Assembly (NCBI GenBank): GCA_910579435.1
Contig: CAJTVF010000043.1
Coordinates: 1 to 22,645, forward strand
Source: an uncultured Oscillibacter sp.
Lineage (GTDB): Bacteria > Bacillota > Clostridia > Oscillospirales > Oscillospiraceae
Direction of reading: 5' to 3'
DNA: 22,645 bases
Shown: positions 1-7,177 of the stretch, in pieces
How positions within the stretch are numbered: position 1 is the first letter of the stretch
Layout: every line of letters begins with the position of its first letter
Made by a program: the position numbers and the translations under genes
Notes under the pieces: generated by a model
What the model saw: the letters and a program-made list of their open reading frames with translations, nothing else
Told to the model about the DNA's origin: nothing
Databases searched by the model: none

Positions 1-659
1 GTATCATATCCAGTTATAAATGCTACAACAGGACGAATGTTCCCGGAAAATGCGAAGGTCAAAGCTCTTTCAGTGTTGAAAAGCTGGACAACCTTGTAGA
101 TCAAATCATCCGCATCCAACTGACGCAAATCCAGAAGGCCCCGCCCCAGGCGCTGCTTGAGAAACAGCGAGGCCGGGAGGCTGACCTCGCCAGAGCAAAG
201 GTAAAGCGTCTGCAAGGCGAGTATCAGCAGAAGCAGAGGGACTATCAGGACTTGCGGGCTGAAACGCTGAAAGTTATTCAGGGGAACAGCCAATTCAGCG
301 CCGATCTGCTGAACAGCCTGATGGACGAGACCACCGCCCAACTGAAAGAACTGGAGCGCCAGATGCAGTCGGCAGAATTGGAATTGCGGGAAACCGTGTC
401 CGGTGCCGAGCAGGTGAAGAAGGAATACACCCAACTGATGAATTGGGCCGAATTGTATGATAACTGCACGTTCGAGGCGAAGAAGATGATTGTGGCGCAG
501 TTTGTGAAAGCTGTCCACGTCAAACGGGGATATGAGTTGGATATTGAGTTCAACGTATCTTTCGAGGAATTTCAATCGCTCTATCTGGAGCCGGAGGAAA
601 AGGGCCGCAAGCGCAAGAGAGCCGGGGAAATTCTGGCCCTTGCGGAGTGCGTAGGATAG
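1..659 (+). CDS. Large serine recombinase, C-terminal part (5' end outside window)
   Basis: The reading frame is open from the left edge (first full codon at 3) to the stop at 657-659, so only the C-terminus is present. It begins with what looks like the second half of a recombinase zinc-ribbon (YKCYNR...KCEG followed by VEKLDNLV). A long charged coiled-coil stretch follows (about 140-410), then a conserved tail, FEAKKMIVAQFVKAVHVKRGYELDIEFNVSF in outline, with a lysine/arginine-rich end. This pattern is typical of TnpX/phage-type large serine recombinases, which cut and rejoin attachment sites to integrate or excise an element. The catalytic serine domain lies left of the window and cannot be checked. 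Lower GC than the chromosome to the right fits a mobile origin. Family assignment is fairly sure; whether the gene is intact is unknown. Confidence 0.85.
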   Translation, partial: IISSYKCYNRTNVPGKCEGQSSFSVEKLDNLVDQIIRIQLTQIQKAPPQALLEKQRGREADLARAKVKRLQGEYQQKQRDYQDLRAETLKVIQGNSQFSADLLNSLMDETTAQLKELERQMQSAELELRETVSGAEQVKKEYTQLMNWAELYDNCTFEAKKMIVAQFVKAVHVKRGYELDIEFNVSFEEFQSLYLEPEEKGRKRKRAGEILALAECVG

Positions 660-1006
660 AAAAATGACTTGCCTAAGCCGGTCAAGCCATTTTCGAGAGA
701 TTTCCCCATTTACTTTATTTATTTGGTATGAGTACCAGCAAACGCACTAACTAAAAAATTATTTGGTGCTAAAATCGTACTGTTCGGTGTGCATTTCGTT
801 GAACATGTGTTTTTGAGGAAGGGTCCAGTGAAAACTAAAAAAATCAATATTCATGCGGGTTTGCGGCGATTGGCTCTCAAAAGCTCCCTCAGGGAAAACC
901 GGGGAAACGATAAATTGAACACCTTAGATTCGGGAGAATGCAGCTCAAAACTGTATTCTCCCTTTTTTCATCCCTGTTCCCGAAACAAATTGAATTTAGA
1001 AAGGAC
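660..1006. other. Intergenic stretch of the mobile element, no convincing gene
   Basis: About 350 AT-richer bases between the recombinase stop and the next plausible start. A short open frame from GTG 789 to 1010 runs straight through a terminator hairpin and has no recognisable protein features, so I do not call it. The only clear structure is the hairpin at 932-968. An attachment site next to the recombinase gene would be expected here, but I could not identify one without the partner sequence. Confidence 0.5.
932..968 (+). terminator. Rho-independent terminator
   Basis: A 12-base stem, GGGAGAATGCAG paired with CTGTATTCTCCC (one G-T pair), with a 7-base loop and followed directly by six T residues. 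The orientation ends plus-strand transcription, probably of the recombinase or of a lost gene after it. Confidence 0.85.
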
Positions 1007-1381
1007 GTGAAAAGTGGTTTGCCGGATATGCGGATTGTGGTGAATGGGCTGGCCCTGGAAGTGGAGTTGAAGGACACCAACGGCACCCCGTCCGAATTGC
1101 AAAAGCACAATATCCGGCAAATCAACCGGAGCACGGGCCTTGGGTTCGTTCTGTACCCTGAAGGGTTCCCCAAATTTCAAAAAATTGTAAAGGTGGTGAA
1201 AACTTGCCCACCCAATGTTCCCATAGTGACGGCCTTCACGTTAATCATGGTTTGGCGGACAAATGACCTTTCCCCTTTGGAGTATCTAATCCCCGCCGTA
1301 TTCGCTGAACTTGCCGCCGCCACCGGCTTTTATTACTCCAAAGCAAAAGCCGAAAACCGGATCAAGTTGCGGAAAATGTAG
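1007..1381 (+). CDS. Chimeric ORF: truncated VRR-NUC-like nuclease fused to phage membrane-protein tail
   Basis: The frame is open from 938, but an ATG there would lie inside a terminator stem, so GTG 1007 (after AAAGGA, very tight spacing) or ATG 1028 is more likely; the start is unsure. Residues 1-65 resemble the core of VRR-NUC PD-(D/E)XK nucleases: GLPDMRI, then an E-x-E-x-K strand (LEVELK), then PSELQ and a final VLYP. The usual N-terminal helices are missing. The second half (VPIVTAFTL, then WRTNDLSPLEYLIPAVFAELA, then FYYSKAKAENRIKLRK) resembles a small phage membrane protein found near lysis genes. I infer that a deletion joined two phage genes in frame. It may be a pseudogene. The next gene starts 39 bases downstream. 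Confidence 0.5.
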   Translation: MKSGLPDMRIVVNGLALEVELKDTNGTPSELQKHNIRQINRSTGLGFVLYPEGFPKFQKIVKVVKTCPPNVPIVTAFTLIMVWRTNDLSPLEYLIPAVFAELAAATGFYYSKAKAENRIKLRKM

Positions 1382-1420
1382 GAGGCTGAAATCTATAACG
1401 ATGCAAAGGAGCCATGAACA

Positions 1421-1801
1421 ATGCTGGAAGCTATCACTCACAACCTGATTAACATTGGGTGGGCCATACTGATTTTCCTTTGCGCCTACCTGTCCAATGT
1501 GGCCTTTTCCCTGTATTACAACATCAAGATTCCTCTTCAGCCGTTCAACCGGGACAAGGCTATCAATTCCGCCCTGAAGGTTGCGGCCTTTTTGGTGGGG
1601 CTGTCCCTGCTGTGCGTGGCCATCACCACCTTGCCCCTGTACGCCAATCAGATTGGCCGGGCCATTCCCCAGGAATATTCTGACCTGTTCGCTGACCTGA
1701 TCATTTTGGGGGCTGTTCTGGTTGTGTCGTGCAAGTACATTTTGGAAGCGTTCACCAAATTCAAAATTATTTTGGAGTACAAGGAGGAAACTGAAAAATG
1801 A
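1421..1801 (+). CDS. Small phage-type membrane protein (holin-region protein)
   Basis: A 126-residue protein starting at ATG 1421 after a GGAGCC-type ribosome site. Hydrophobic segments lie at about residues 11-32 (IGWAILIFLCAYLSNVAFSLYY), 47-70 (ALKVAAFLVGLSLLCVAITTLPLY) and 88-110 (LFADLIILGAVLVVSCKYILEAF); the C-terminus is short and charged (EYKEETEK). Its stop overlaps the ATG of the endolysin remnant by four bases, as in phage lysis cassettes, where such proteins act as holins or holin helpers. The holin role is inferred from size, topology and position, not from a recognised motif. Confidence 0.65.
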   Translation: MLEAITHNLINIGWAILIFLCAYLSNVAFSLYYNIKIPLQPFNRDKAINSALKVAAFLVGLSLLCVAITTLPLYANQIGRAIPQEYSDLFADLIILGAVLVVSCKYILEAFTKFKIILEYKEETEK

Positions 1802-2051
1802 ACCTGATTCAATCTTTTCTGACCAAAAACCCGTGTTACACTTGCGGGCGGACAATCACCCCTACAGGGCTGATGCTTCATTCCGTAGGATGCCCCCAAC
1901 CGTCCGCCGCCGTGTTCGTGAAGAACTGGAACCGGGCTGACTATGATCGGGCTTGCGTTCACGCCTTCATTGACGGCAACACCGGGGACGTTCACCAAAG
2001 CTGAAAAGCGGGGCCGGGTGGATCAGTCTGGACTACGCCAAACGGCTGTAA
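1798..2051 (+). pseudogene. Phage endolysin (N-acetylmuramoyl-L-alanine amidase), internally deleted
   Basis: The first 65 or so codons (MNLIQSFLTKNPCYTCGRTI, then GLMLHSVGCPQPSAAVFVKNWNR and HAFIDGNTG) match the start of peptidoglycan-recognition/Amidase_2 type phage endolysins, which cleave the stem peptide from muramic acid. In this frame translation stops at 2002-2004, far short of a normal enzyme of 200 or more residues. In another frame the sequence continues as RSPKLKSGAGWISLDYAKRL and stops at 2049-2051. That has the look of the C-terminal SH3-like end of the same kind of protein. The simplest reading is an out-of-frame internal deletion that fused the two ends near 1990. The product cannot be an active amidase. 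Confidence 0.75.
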
Positions 2052-2158
2052 ATTCAGTGTTATCAGTTTGTTACTATTGACCCCGATTTTACCGGGTTCA
2101 AGCGGGTTGAAAACTTTGATATTTGGGCGCTGTTGAGCCTTGCGACACTGAAAAATTC

Positions 2159-2554
2159 ATGGTACAACAAAACTTATTCGAACGCTTCAGCAAGGAAGGA
2201 CGGCTGCGCCTTCCGGGCAGGGAAATCCCCTTTGGAGAACTCCCGTGGAATCCCCATCAGACCTTTGCGGGCGTGGAGCTCAAGCACCCCGTCACCGGCC
2301 GGGAGACCGGCGGGCAGTTCAGCTATCATCTGGTCCGCGTCGCCCCCGGCAAGGCCATCGGCGCCCACGTCCACCAAGCCCAGCTGGAAACCCACGAGGT
2401 CCTTGCCGGAAGCGGCGCCTGCGTCAGCGGCGGAGTCCGGCTGGACTATGCTCCCGGCGTCGTTTCCATCCTGCCCCAGGGGGAGCTCCACGAGGTGACG
2501 GCGGGGCCGGAGGGGCTCTGCCTGTTCGCGAAGTTCATCCCGGCCCTGCTATAG
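2159..2554 (+). CDS. Small single-domain cupin protein
   Basis: 131 residues from ATG 2159 (a TTG at 2123 is also in frame, but residues before 2159 look unlike coding sequence of this family). The cupin barrel is clear: motif 1 has H70-x-H72, E77 and H79 within IGAHVHQAQLETHEVLAGSG, and motif 2 is LPQGELHEV with H111. These residues normally bind one divalent metal. Substrate is unknown; such stand-alone cupins include sugar-acid binding proteins and small isomerases or dioxygenases. The gene faces the AraC-type regulator tail to tail with a 6-base overlap, which suggests a functional pair. There is no strong ribosome site or promoter in front, and phage remnant sequence ends only about 107 bases upstream, so the original control region may have been replaced. 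Confidence 0.75.
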   Translation: MVQQNLFERFSKEGRLRLPGREIPFGELPWNPHQTFAGVELKHPVTGRETGGQFSYHLVRVAPGKAIGAHVHQAQLETHEVLAGSGACVSGGVRLDYAPGVVSILPQGELHEVTAGPEGLCLFAKFIPALL

Positions 2555-3268
2555 CCCAGGAACCGTCCGGCAGGACCGCTTGTAGTCTGCCGGGGTCAGC
2601 CCCACCAGCCGCTTGAAATGCCGGTCAAAATGGCTCTGATCGCAGAAGCCCGCGGCGGCGGCCTCCGCCGCGGTGGCCGGTCCGCCCAGCAGTCGCTGGC
2701 CCTTGCGGACCCGGTTCTGGAGCTGGAACTGGTGGGGCGTCAGCCCCGCCTCCCGCCGGAAGGCGCGGACCAGGCGGTACTTGCTCATACAGGCCAGCAT
2801 CGCCATGTCTTCCAAGCTGCACGGAAGTTCCGGCTCCGTCTCCAGCCGCTCCCGGAGGCCTGCCAGCGGCCCTTCCCGCTGTTCCCTTTCACCGGACAGG
2901 ACGGACAGGCCCTCCAGCAGCCTCCGCTCCGCCTCCGGCCTCCCAACGGCCCTTCGCAGAAGAACGCCCGCCGCCGCCCGCGCTTCCCTGAGATTTCCGG
3001 GGCTCGTCAGCACTTTGGAGACGCACAGGCTCACCAGCGTATAGGGGGCCCTGGCGTTCAGACTGTGGGGCGTGTAGGGCGGGAGGGCAAACAGGCCGTT
3101 TTCCCGGCAGAGCCGCGTCCCCCGGTCCGTCGCCAGCTCCACCGCCCCCTCCAGCATAAGGCCCAGGGTCAGCGTTGAAACGTGGTTGTGCCGGGGATAG
3201 GACAGGGCAGACCCCCGGCAGACGATCACCTCCGCCCGGTCTCCCCGGAGATATTCAACCGCTGTCAT
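2549..3268 (-). CDS. AraC family transcriptional regulator with N-terminal cupin-like sensor
   Basis: 239 residues starting at ATG 3268 behind AAGGGAG. Residues 1-100 form an AraC-ligand-binding type cupin (SYPRHNHVSTLTLGLMLEGA, then LPPYTPHSLNA), where small effectors usually bind. Residues 135-235 hold the paired helix-turn-helix: SLEDMAMLACMSKYRLVRAF with GLTPHQFQLQNRV, then AAAAGFCDQSHFDRHFKR with GLTPADYKRS. The gene overlaps the end of the convergent cupin gene by 6 bases and lies 58 bases after ftsH on the same strand, separated by a strong hairpin. The likely target is the cupin gene or a distant operon; no operator could be recognised. Confidence 0.88.
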   Translation of the reverse strand: MTAVEYLRGDRAEVIVCRGSALSYPRHNHVSTLTLGLMLEGAVELATDRGTRLCRENGLFALPPYTPHSLNARAPYTLVSLCVSKVLTSPGNLREARAAAGVLLRRAVGRPEAERRLLEGLSVLSGEREQREGPLAGLRERLETEPELPCSLEDMAMLACMSKYRLVRAFRREAGLTPHQFQLQNRVRKGQRLLGGPATAAEAAAAGFCDQSHFDRHFKRLVGLTPADYKRSCRTVPGL

Positions 3269-3291
3269 CCCAGCTCCCTTCCGGAAAGTCC

Positions 3292-3320
3292 ATCAGCCAG
3301 GAGCGCCGCTCCTGGCTGAT
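3292..3320 (-). terminator. Hairpin after ftsH, likely terminator of the gdpP-ftsH operon
   Basis: A perfect 13-base stem (ATCAGCCAGGAGC with its complement) and a 3-base loop lie 6 bases beyond the ftsH stop. The following sequence on the minus strand is GGACTTTCC, so the T-tract is poor. It could also be partly permeable and let transcripts reach the AraC gene. Confidence 0.6.
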
Positions 3321-3326
3321 CTTTGC

Positions 3327-5201
3327 TTATTCCGGCGCTTCTTCCGGCGCCGGTTTCTCCGGCGTCTTCCCGGCGCAAACCTCCAGGAACGCCTCCCGCT
3401 CCATGGTCTCGTGCTCCAGGAGATACGCCGCCACGGCGTCCAGAACCGCCCGCTTCTCCGTCAAAATGTCCTCGCAGCGGCGGCCCGCCTCGTCCACCAC
3501 CCGGCGGACCTCCTCGTCGATCTGGGCCGCCACAGCCTCGGAGTAGCTCCGGCCCTGGCTCATGGTCCGGCCGATGAACACCTCGTCGTGGCCCCCCTCG
3601 AAGGACACCGTGCCGATGGTCTCGCTCATGCCGTACACCGCCACCATCTTCCGGGCGATATCCGTCGCCCGCTGGATGTCGCTGCCCGCCCCGGTGGAGA
3701 TATCCCCCAGGCAGAGCTTTTCCGCCATCCGGCCCCCCAGGAGCGCCACGATCCGGTCCTCCATATAGCGCTTGGAGAGGAAGGTCCGGTCCTCCTCCGG
3801 CAGGGCGATGGTCATGCCTCCCGCCTGCCCCCGGGGAACAATGGTGATCTGGTTCACCGGGTCATGCTCCGGCAGGGCCTCCATCACCACGGCGTGGCCC
3901 GCCTCGTGCCAGGCGGTCAGCTCCCGCTCATGCTGGGAGACCACCCGGCTCCGCTTCTCCGGGCCGGCCAGGACCTTGATCTCCGCGTCGTGGAGGTCCC
4001 CCATGGTGATATAATCCCGGTCCCGCCGGGCGGCCAGCAGGGCCCCCTCGTTCACCAGGTTCTCCAGGTCCGCCCCGGTGAATCCGGCGGTGCCCCGGGC
4101 CAGGGTACGCAGGTCCACGTCCTCGGCCAGGGGCTTGCCCTTCACGTGGATTTTCAGGATGTCCTCCCGGCCCTTGATGTCGGGGAGGCCCACGTAGATC
4201 TGCCGGTCGAACCGCCCGGGCCGCAGCAGCGCCGGGTCCAGCACGTCCGCCCGGTTGGTGGCCGCCAGGACCACCACGCCCTCGTTTGCGGCAAAGCCGT
4301 CCATCTCCACCAGGAGCTGGTTCAGGGTCTGCTCCCGCTCGTCGTGACCGCCGCCCACGCCGGTGCCCCGCTGGCGGCCCACGGCGTCGATCTCGTCGAT
4401 GAAGACGATGGCGGGAGAGGTCTTTTTCGCCTGGTCAAACAAATCCCGGACCCGGGACGCGCCCACGCCCACGTACAGCTCCACGAAGTCAGAGCCGGAG
4501 ATGGACAAGAAGCCCACCCCGGCCTCCCCGGCCACGGCCTTGGCAAGCAGGGTCTTGCCCGTGCCCGGCGGGCCGATCAGCAGCACGCCCTTGGGGATGC
4601 GGGCGCCCAGGGAGATAAACCGCCGGGGGTCCCGGAGGAACTCCACGATCTCCTGGAGCTCCTCCTTCTCCTCGTCCGCCCCGGCCACGTCCTCGAAGCG
4701 GACCTTCTTGTCCTTCTCCGAGAGGACCCGGGTCCGGGCGGAGCCGAAGCGGGCCATGCGGTCCGCCCCCACGCCGCCCCCCTGGCCCCGCAGCAAAAAC
4801 AGGTAGCCCATGCCGCCGATCAGCGCCGCCGTCAGAAGGAAGGGCAGCAAAATCTCCAGCCAGTTCGTCGAGTGGTCCTGCTGGTAGTCGTAGGAGGTGA
4901 TGACCCCCCGGGCGGCCTGCTCCTCCACCAGCTCGCTGAGGCTGTCGTAAAACAGGTCGAAGTCGTAGAGCTCATAGCGCAGGGTGTTCCGGCCCTCCGG
5001 CTCCCCCCGCAGCGTCATCAGCAGGGTGTTGTCCCGGATGACGAAGGACTCCACCTTCTCCTGGCGGAACAGCTGCTCCACCTGGGAGAACTCCATCCGG
5101 TCTCCCTGGCTGTTCAGCTGCCAGACCCAGCTCAGGCACAGCAGGATCACCAGCCCCAGCATCAGAAAGCTGAGGTTGGACGTACGGTTTTGCTTGGACA
5201 C
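3327..5201 (-). CDS. ftsH: ATP-dependent zinc metalloprotease FtsH
   Basis: A membrane-anchored AAA+ protease that degrades unassembled or damaged membrane proteins and short-lived cytosolic regulators. 624 residues, typical length. Two transmembrane segments (about 10-29 and 114-137) flank a short extracytoplasmic domain. The AAA module has Walker A GPPGTGKT at 210-217, Walker B VFIDEID at 266-272 and the second region of homology ending RPGRFDRQ at 327-334. The protease domain has the zinc site HEAGH at 432-436. The start is GTG 5201, 9 bases after GGAGG; no better in-frame start exists. It is last in the operon, 46 bases after hpt, the order tilS-hpt-ftsH being conserved in Firmicutes. The C-terminus is short and rich in Pro and Glu. 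Confidence 0.98.
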   Translation of the reverse strand: MSKQNRTSNLSFLMLGLVILLCLSWVWQLNSQGDRMEFSQVEQLFRQEKVESFVIRDNTLLMTLRGEPEGRNTLRYELYDFDLFYDSLSELVEEQAARGVITSYDYQQDHSTNWLEILLPFLLTAALIGGMGYLFLLRGQGGGVGADRMARFGSARTRVLSEKDKKVRFEDVAGADEEKEELQEIVEFLRDPRRFISLGARIPKGVLLIGPPGTGKTLLAKAVAGEAGVGFLSISGSDFVELYVGVGASRVRDLFDQAKKTSPAIVFIDEIDAVGRQRGTGVGGGHDEREQTLNQLLVEMDGFAANEGVVVLAATNRADVLDPALLRPGRFDRQIYVGLPDIKGREDILKIHVKGKPLAEDVDLRTLARGTAGFTGADLENLVNEGALLAARRDRDYITMGDLHDAEIKVLAGPEKRSRVVSQHERELTAWHEAGHAVVMEALPEHDPVNQITIVPRGQAGGMTIALPEEDRTFLSKRYMEDRIVALLGGRMAEKLCLGDISTGAGSDIQRATDIARKMVAVYGMSETIGTVSFEGGHDEVFIGRTMSQGRSYSEAVAAQIDEEVRRVVDEAGRRCEDILTEKRAVLDAVAAYLLEHETMEREAFLEVCAGKTPEKPAPEEAPE

Positions 5202-5247
5202 GACGGCATTCCTCCTTTGGACCGCCTCCGGGGCGGCGCTTGGGTCG

Positions 5248-5805
5248 TTACTTCCCGGCGTAGACCTCCGGCTTCAGCACGCCGATGTAGGGGATGTTCC
5301 GGTACATCTGGGCGTAATCCAGGCCGTAGCCCACCACGAACTCATCGGGCACCGTGAAGCCGGAGAGGTCGGCCTGGATGGCCTTCTCCCGCCGGGCGGG
5401 CTTGTCCAGCAGGGTGACGATGGTGATGGACGCCGCGCCCTTGGTCAGGAAATACTCCTTCAAAAAGGCCAGGGTATTGCCGGAGTCCAGGATATCCTCC
5501 ACGATGATGAGATGCCGCCCGGTGATATCCTGCTGGAGGTCGTGGTTGATCTTCACCCGGCCGGAGGAGGCCGTCGCGTTCCCGTAGGAGCTGACGGCGA
5601 TGAACTCCACGTCGCTTTTCAGCTGGCAGGAGCGGACCAGGTCCGTCATAAAGACGAAGCTGCCCTTCAACACCCCCAGGAACAGGGGCTTCTTCCCCTG
5701 GAACTTCTCATACAGCTCCTCGCCCAGCTGGGCCACCCGGTTTTTCAGCTCCTCCTCGGTCACCAGTACCTTCAGGATATCTTGCTCCATTTCACTGCGC
5801 ATCAT
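5248..5805 (-). CDS. hpt: Hypoxanthine phosphoribosyltransferase
   Basis: Purine salvage enzyme that transfers the phosphoribosyl group of PRPP to hypoxanthine or guanine. 185 residues, normal for the family. The PRPP-binding loop is IIVEDILDSGNTL; the N-terminal KGSFVFMTDLVR and the C-terminal VPDEFVVGYGLDYAQMYRNIPYIG are typical. I chose ATG 5805, 6 bases after AGGAGG; a TTG at 5820 would put the start inside that ribosome site. The start lies inside the last codons of tilS (14-base overlap), so translation is probably coupled. In Bacillus, TilS and HprT also interact at the ftsH promoter, which makes the tight linkage here meaningful. Confidence 0.97.
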   Translation of the reverse strand: MMRSEMEQDILKVLVTEEELKNRVAQLGEELYEKFQGKKPLFLGVLKGSFVFMTDLVRSCQLKSDVEFIAVSSYGNATASSGRVKINHDLQQDITGRHLIIVEDILDSGNTLAFLKEYFLTKGAASITIVTLLDKPARREKAIQADLSGFTVPDEFVVGYGLDYAQMYRNIPYIGVLKPEVYAGK

Positions 5806-7177
5806 GTCCGTCCTCCTCAATATGTCTCTTAATTTTTATAAACCGGCAGGGCGCTCCGCCCTCCGGCGCAAAGGCCGTATCCACACCCAGCCGCCACACG
5901 GCGGCCAATCTGCCCTCCACATAAATGGCGGGCAGGCGGTCCCGCTCCGCCAGGGAAATGCGGCGGTCCAGGCAGAGCCGTTTCACGCTCCGGCTCCCCC
6001 GGGCCCCCGGCAGGGTCAGGCGCTCCCCCGGCGGGCAGGGGGCCGCTGTGACCACCGGGCTTTGACCCGGCCTTCCCCGCCAGAAGAACGCGATTCCCTC
6101 TCCGTCCTCCGGGCGGTCCAGCAGGGTCAGCGTATAGTCCCCCCAGCGGAGGGGACTGTCCGGAATCAGCTGGATCTCCGTCAAGGTCTGGGGCCGGGTC
6201 TCCAGAATCAGCCACCGGCGGCAATAGCGGGCAGTAACACCATGAGGGAGGCTGAGCCGCCCCTCCTTCCCCCAGGCTGTGCGGCGGGTCAAGTCCATCA
6301 ACGCCTCCAGGTGGGCCGCCCCAACGTCCTTACGCCCCACGCCCAAGAGGTCGAAGAGCCGCAGGAGCATCCGGGGCCGTACCGCCGCCGGAGCCTGAGC
6401 CAGAGCGTCCATGGAAAGGGTCGCCCGGCCCTCCTGCACCTCCACATGAGCCGTGCGGGCGGCGGCATCCGCCTCCAAAGAACGGTCCACCCCCCGAAGC
6501 CGCCGGGCAGTTTGGCCGATGTGCTCCACCGCCCGGGGGTTCAGCTCCTTTAAAAGCGGCATAACCTGGAGCCGCAGAAGGTTCCGGGCGGCGGCTCCGG
6601 GGTCCGCGTTGGTCTCGTCCTCCACATGGGGGACGTTCCACCGGGCGGCGTAAGCCTCCAGTTCCTCCCGGGTCACGCCCAGCAGCGGGCGGCAGAGCCC
6701 GTCCCGCTCCCAGTCCATCCCCGTCAAGCCCGCAAGCCCGGTCCCCCGGACCAGATTCAGCAGGATGGTTTCGGCGTTGTCATCGGCGTGGTGGGCGGTG
6801 TAAAGGCGCTCGCATTCCAGCTCCGCCGCCGTCCGGCGCAAAAAAGCATACCGCAGGTCCCGGGCGGCCTCCTCCAGGGAAAGGCCCTCCCGCTTCGCAA
6901 AGGCCCGGGCGTCTCCCCGGCCCACGGTCAGGGGAATCCCCCATTTTGCGCAGGTTTCCCGGACAAATTCCTCGTCCCGGTCCGCCGCATCGCCCCGGAT
7001 CCGGTGGTTGAAATGGGCCGCCGTCACCGTCCGGTCCCGCTCCCTGCGCCACGCGTCCAGCATATGGAGCAGGCACATGGAGTCCAGGCCCCCGGAAACG
7101 GCGCACAGCACCCGCTGTCCCGCCCGGGGCAGGACCGCCCGGGGCGCCCGCTTCAAAAGCTCAGTCCTCGCCGTCAT
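5792..7177 (-). CDS. tilS: tRNA(Ile)-lysidine synthase
   Basis: Modifies C34 of the CAU-anticodon tRNA-Ile to lysidine with ATP and lysine, switching it from Met to Ile identity; it is essential in most bacteria. 461 residues. The PP-loop ATP site is SGGLDS at 28-33, followed by AAHFNHRIRGDAADRDEEFV and TAHHADDNAETILLNLVRGTGLAGL, all diagnostic. A C-terminal TilS substrate-recognition domain follows (LTLPGARGSRSVKRLCLDRRIS). The start is ATG 7177, which lies within the last codons of dnaB (17-base overlap); upstream in-frame codons belong to dnaB in another frame. The 3' end overlaps hpt by 14 bases. Confidence 0.97.
   Translation of the reverse strand: MTARTELLKRAPRAVLPRAGQRVLCAVSGGLDSMCLLHMLDAWRRERDRTVTAAHFNHRIRGDAADRDEEFVRETCAKWGIPLTVGRGDARAFAKREGLSLEEAARDLRYAFLRRTAAELECERLYTAHHADDNAETILLNLVRGTGLAGLTGMDWERDGLCRPLLGVTREELEAYAARWNVPHVEDETNADPGAAARNLLRLQVMPLLKELNPRAVEHIGQTARRLRGVDRSLEADAAARTAHVEVQEGRATLSMDALAQAPAAVRPRMLLRLFDLLGVGRKDVGAAHLEALMDLTRRTAWGKEGRLSLPHGVTARYCRRWLILETRPQTLTEIQLIPDSPLRWGDYTLTLLDRPEDGEGIAFFWRGRPGQSPVVTAAPCPPGERLTLPGARGSRSVKRLCLDRRISLAERDRLPAIYVEGRLAAVWRLGVDTAFAPEGGAPCRFIKIKRHIEEDGHDAQ

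Noticed and set aside
789..1010. A short ORF from GTG 789
   Set aside because: It runs through a rho-independent terminator and lacks a ribosome site and any family feature.
2075..2100. A weak inverted repeat ACCCCG...CGGGT after the endolysin remnant
   Set aside because: The stem is short and imperfect and no T-tract follows.
3411..5357. A 648-codon open frame on the plus strand opposite ftsH
   Set aside because: It is a high-GC shadow: the minus strand carries all FtsH motifs, and the plus translation is rich in H, G, P, Q and L without domains.
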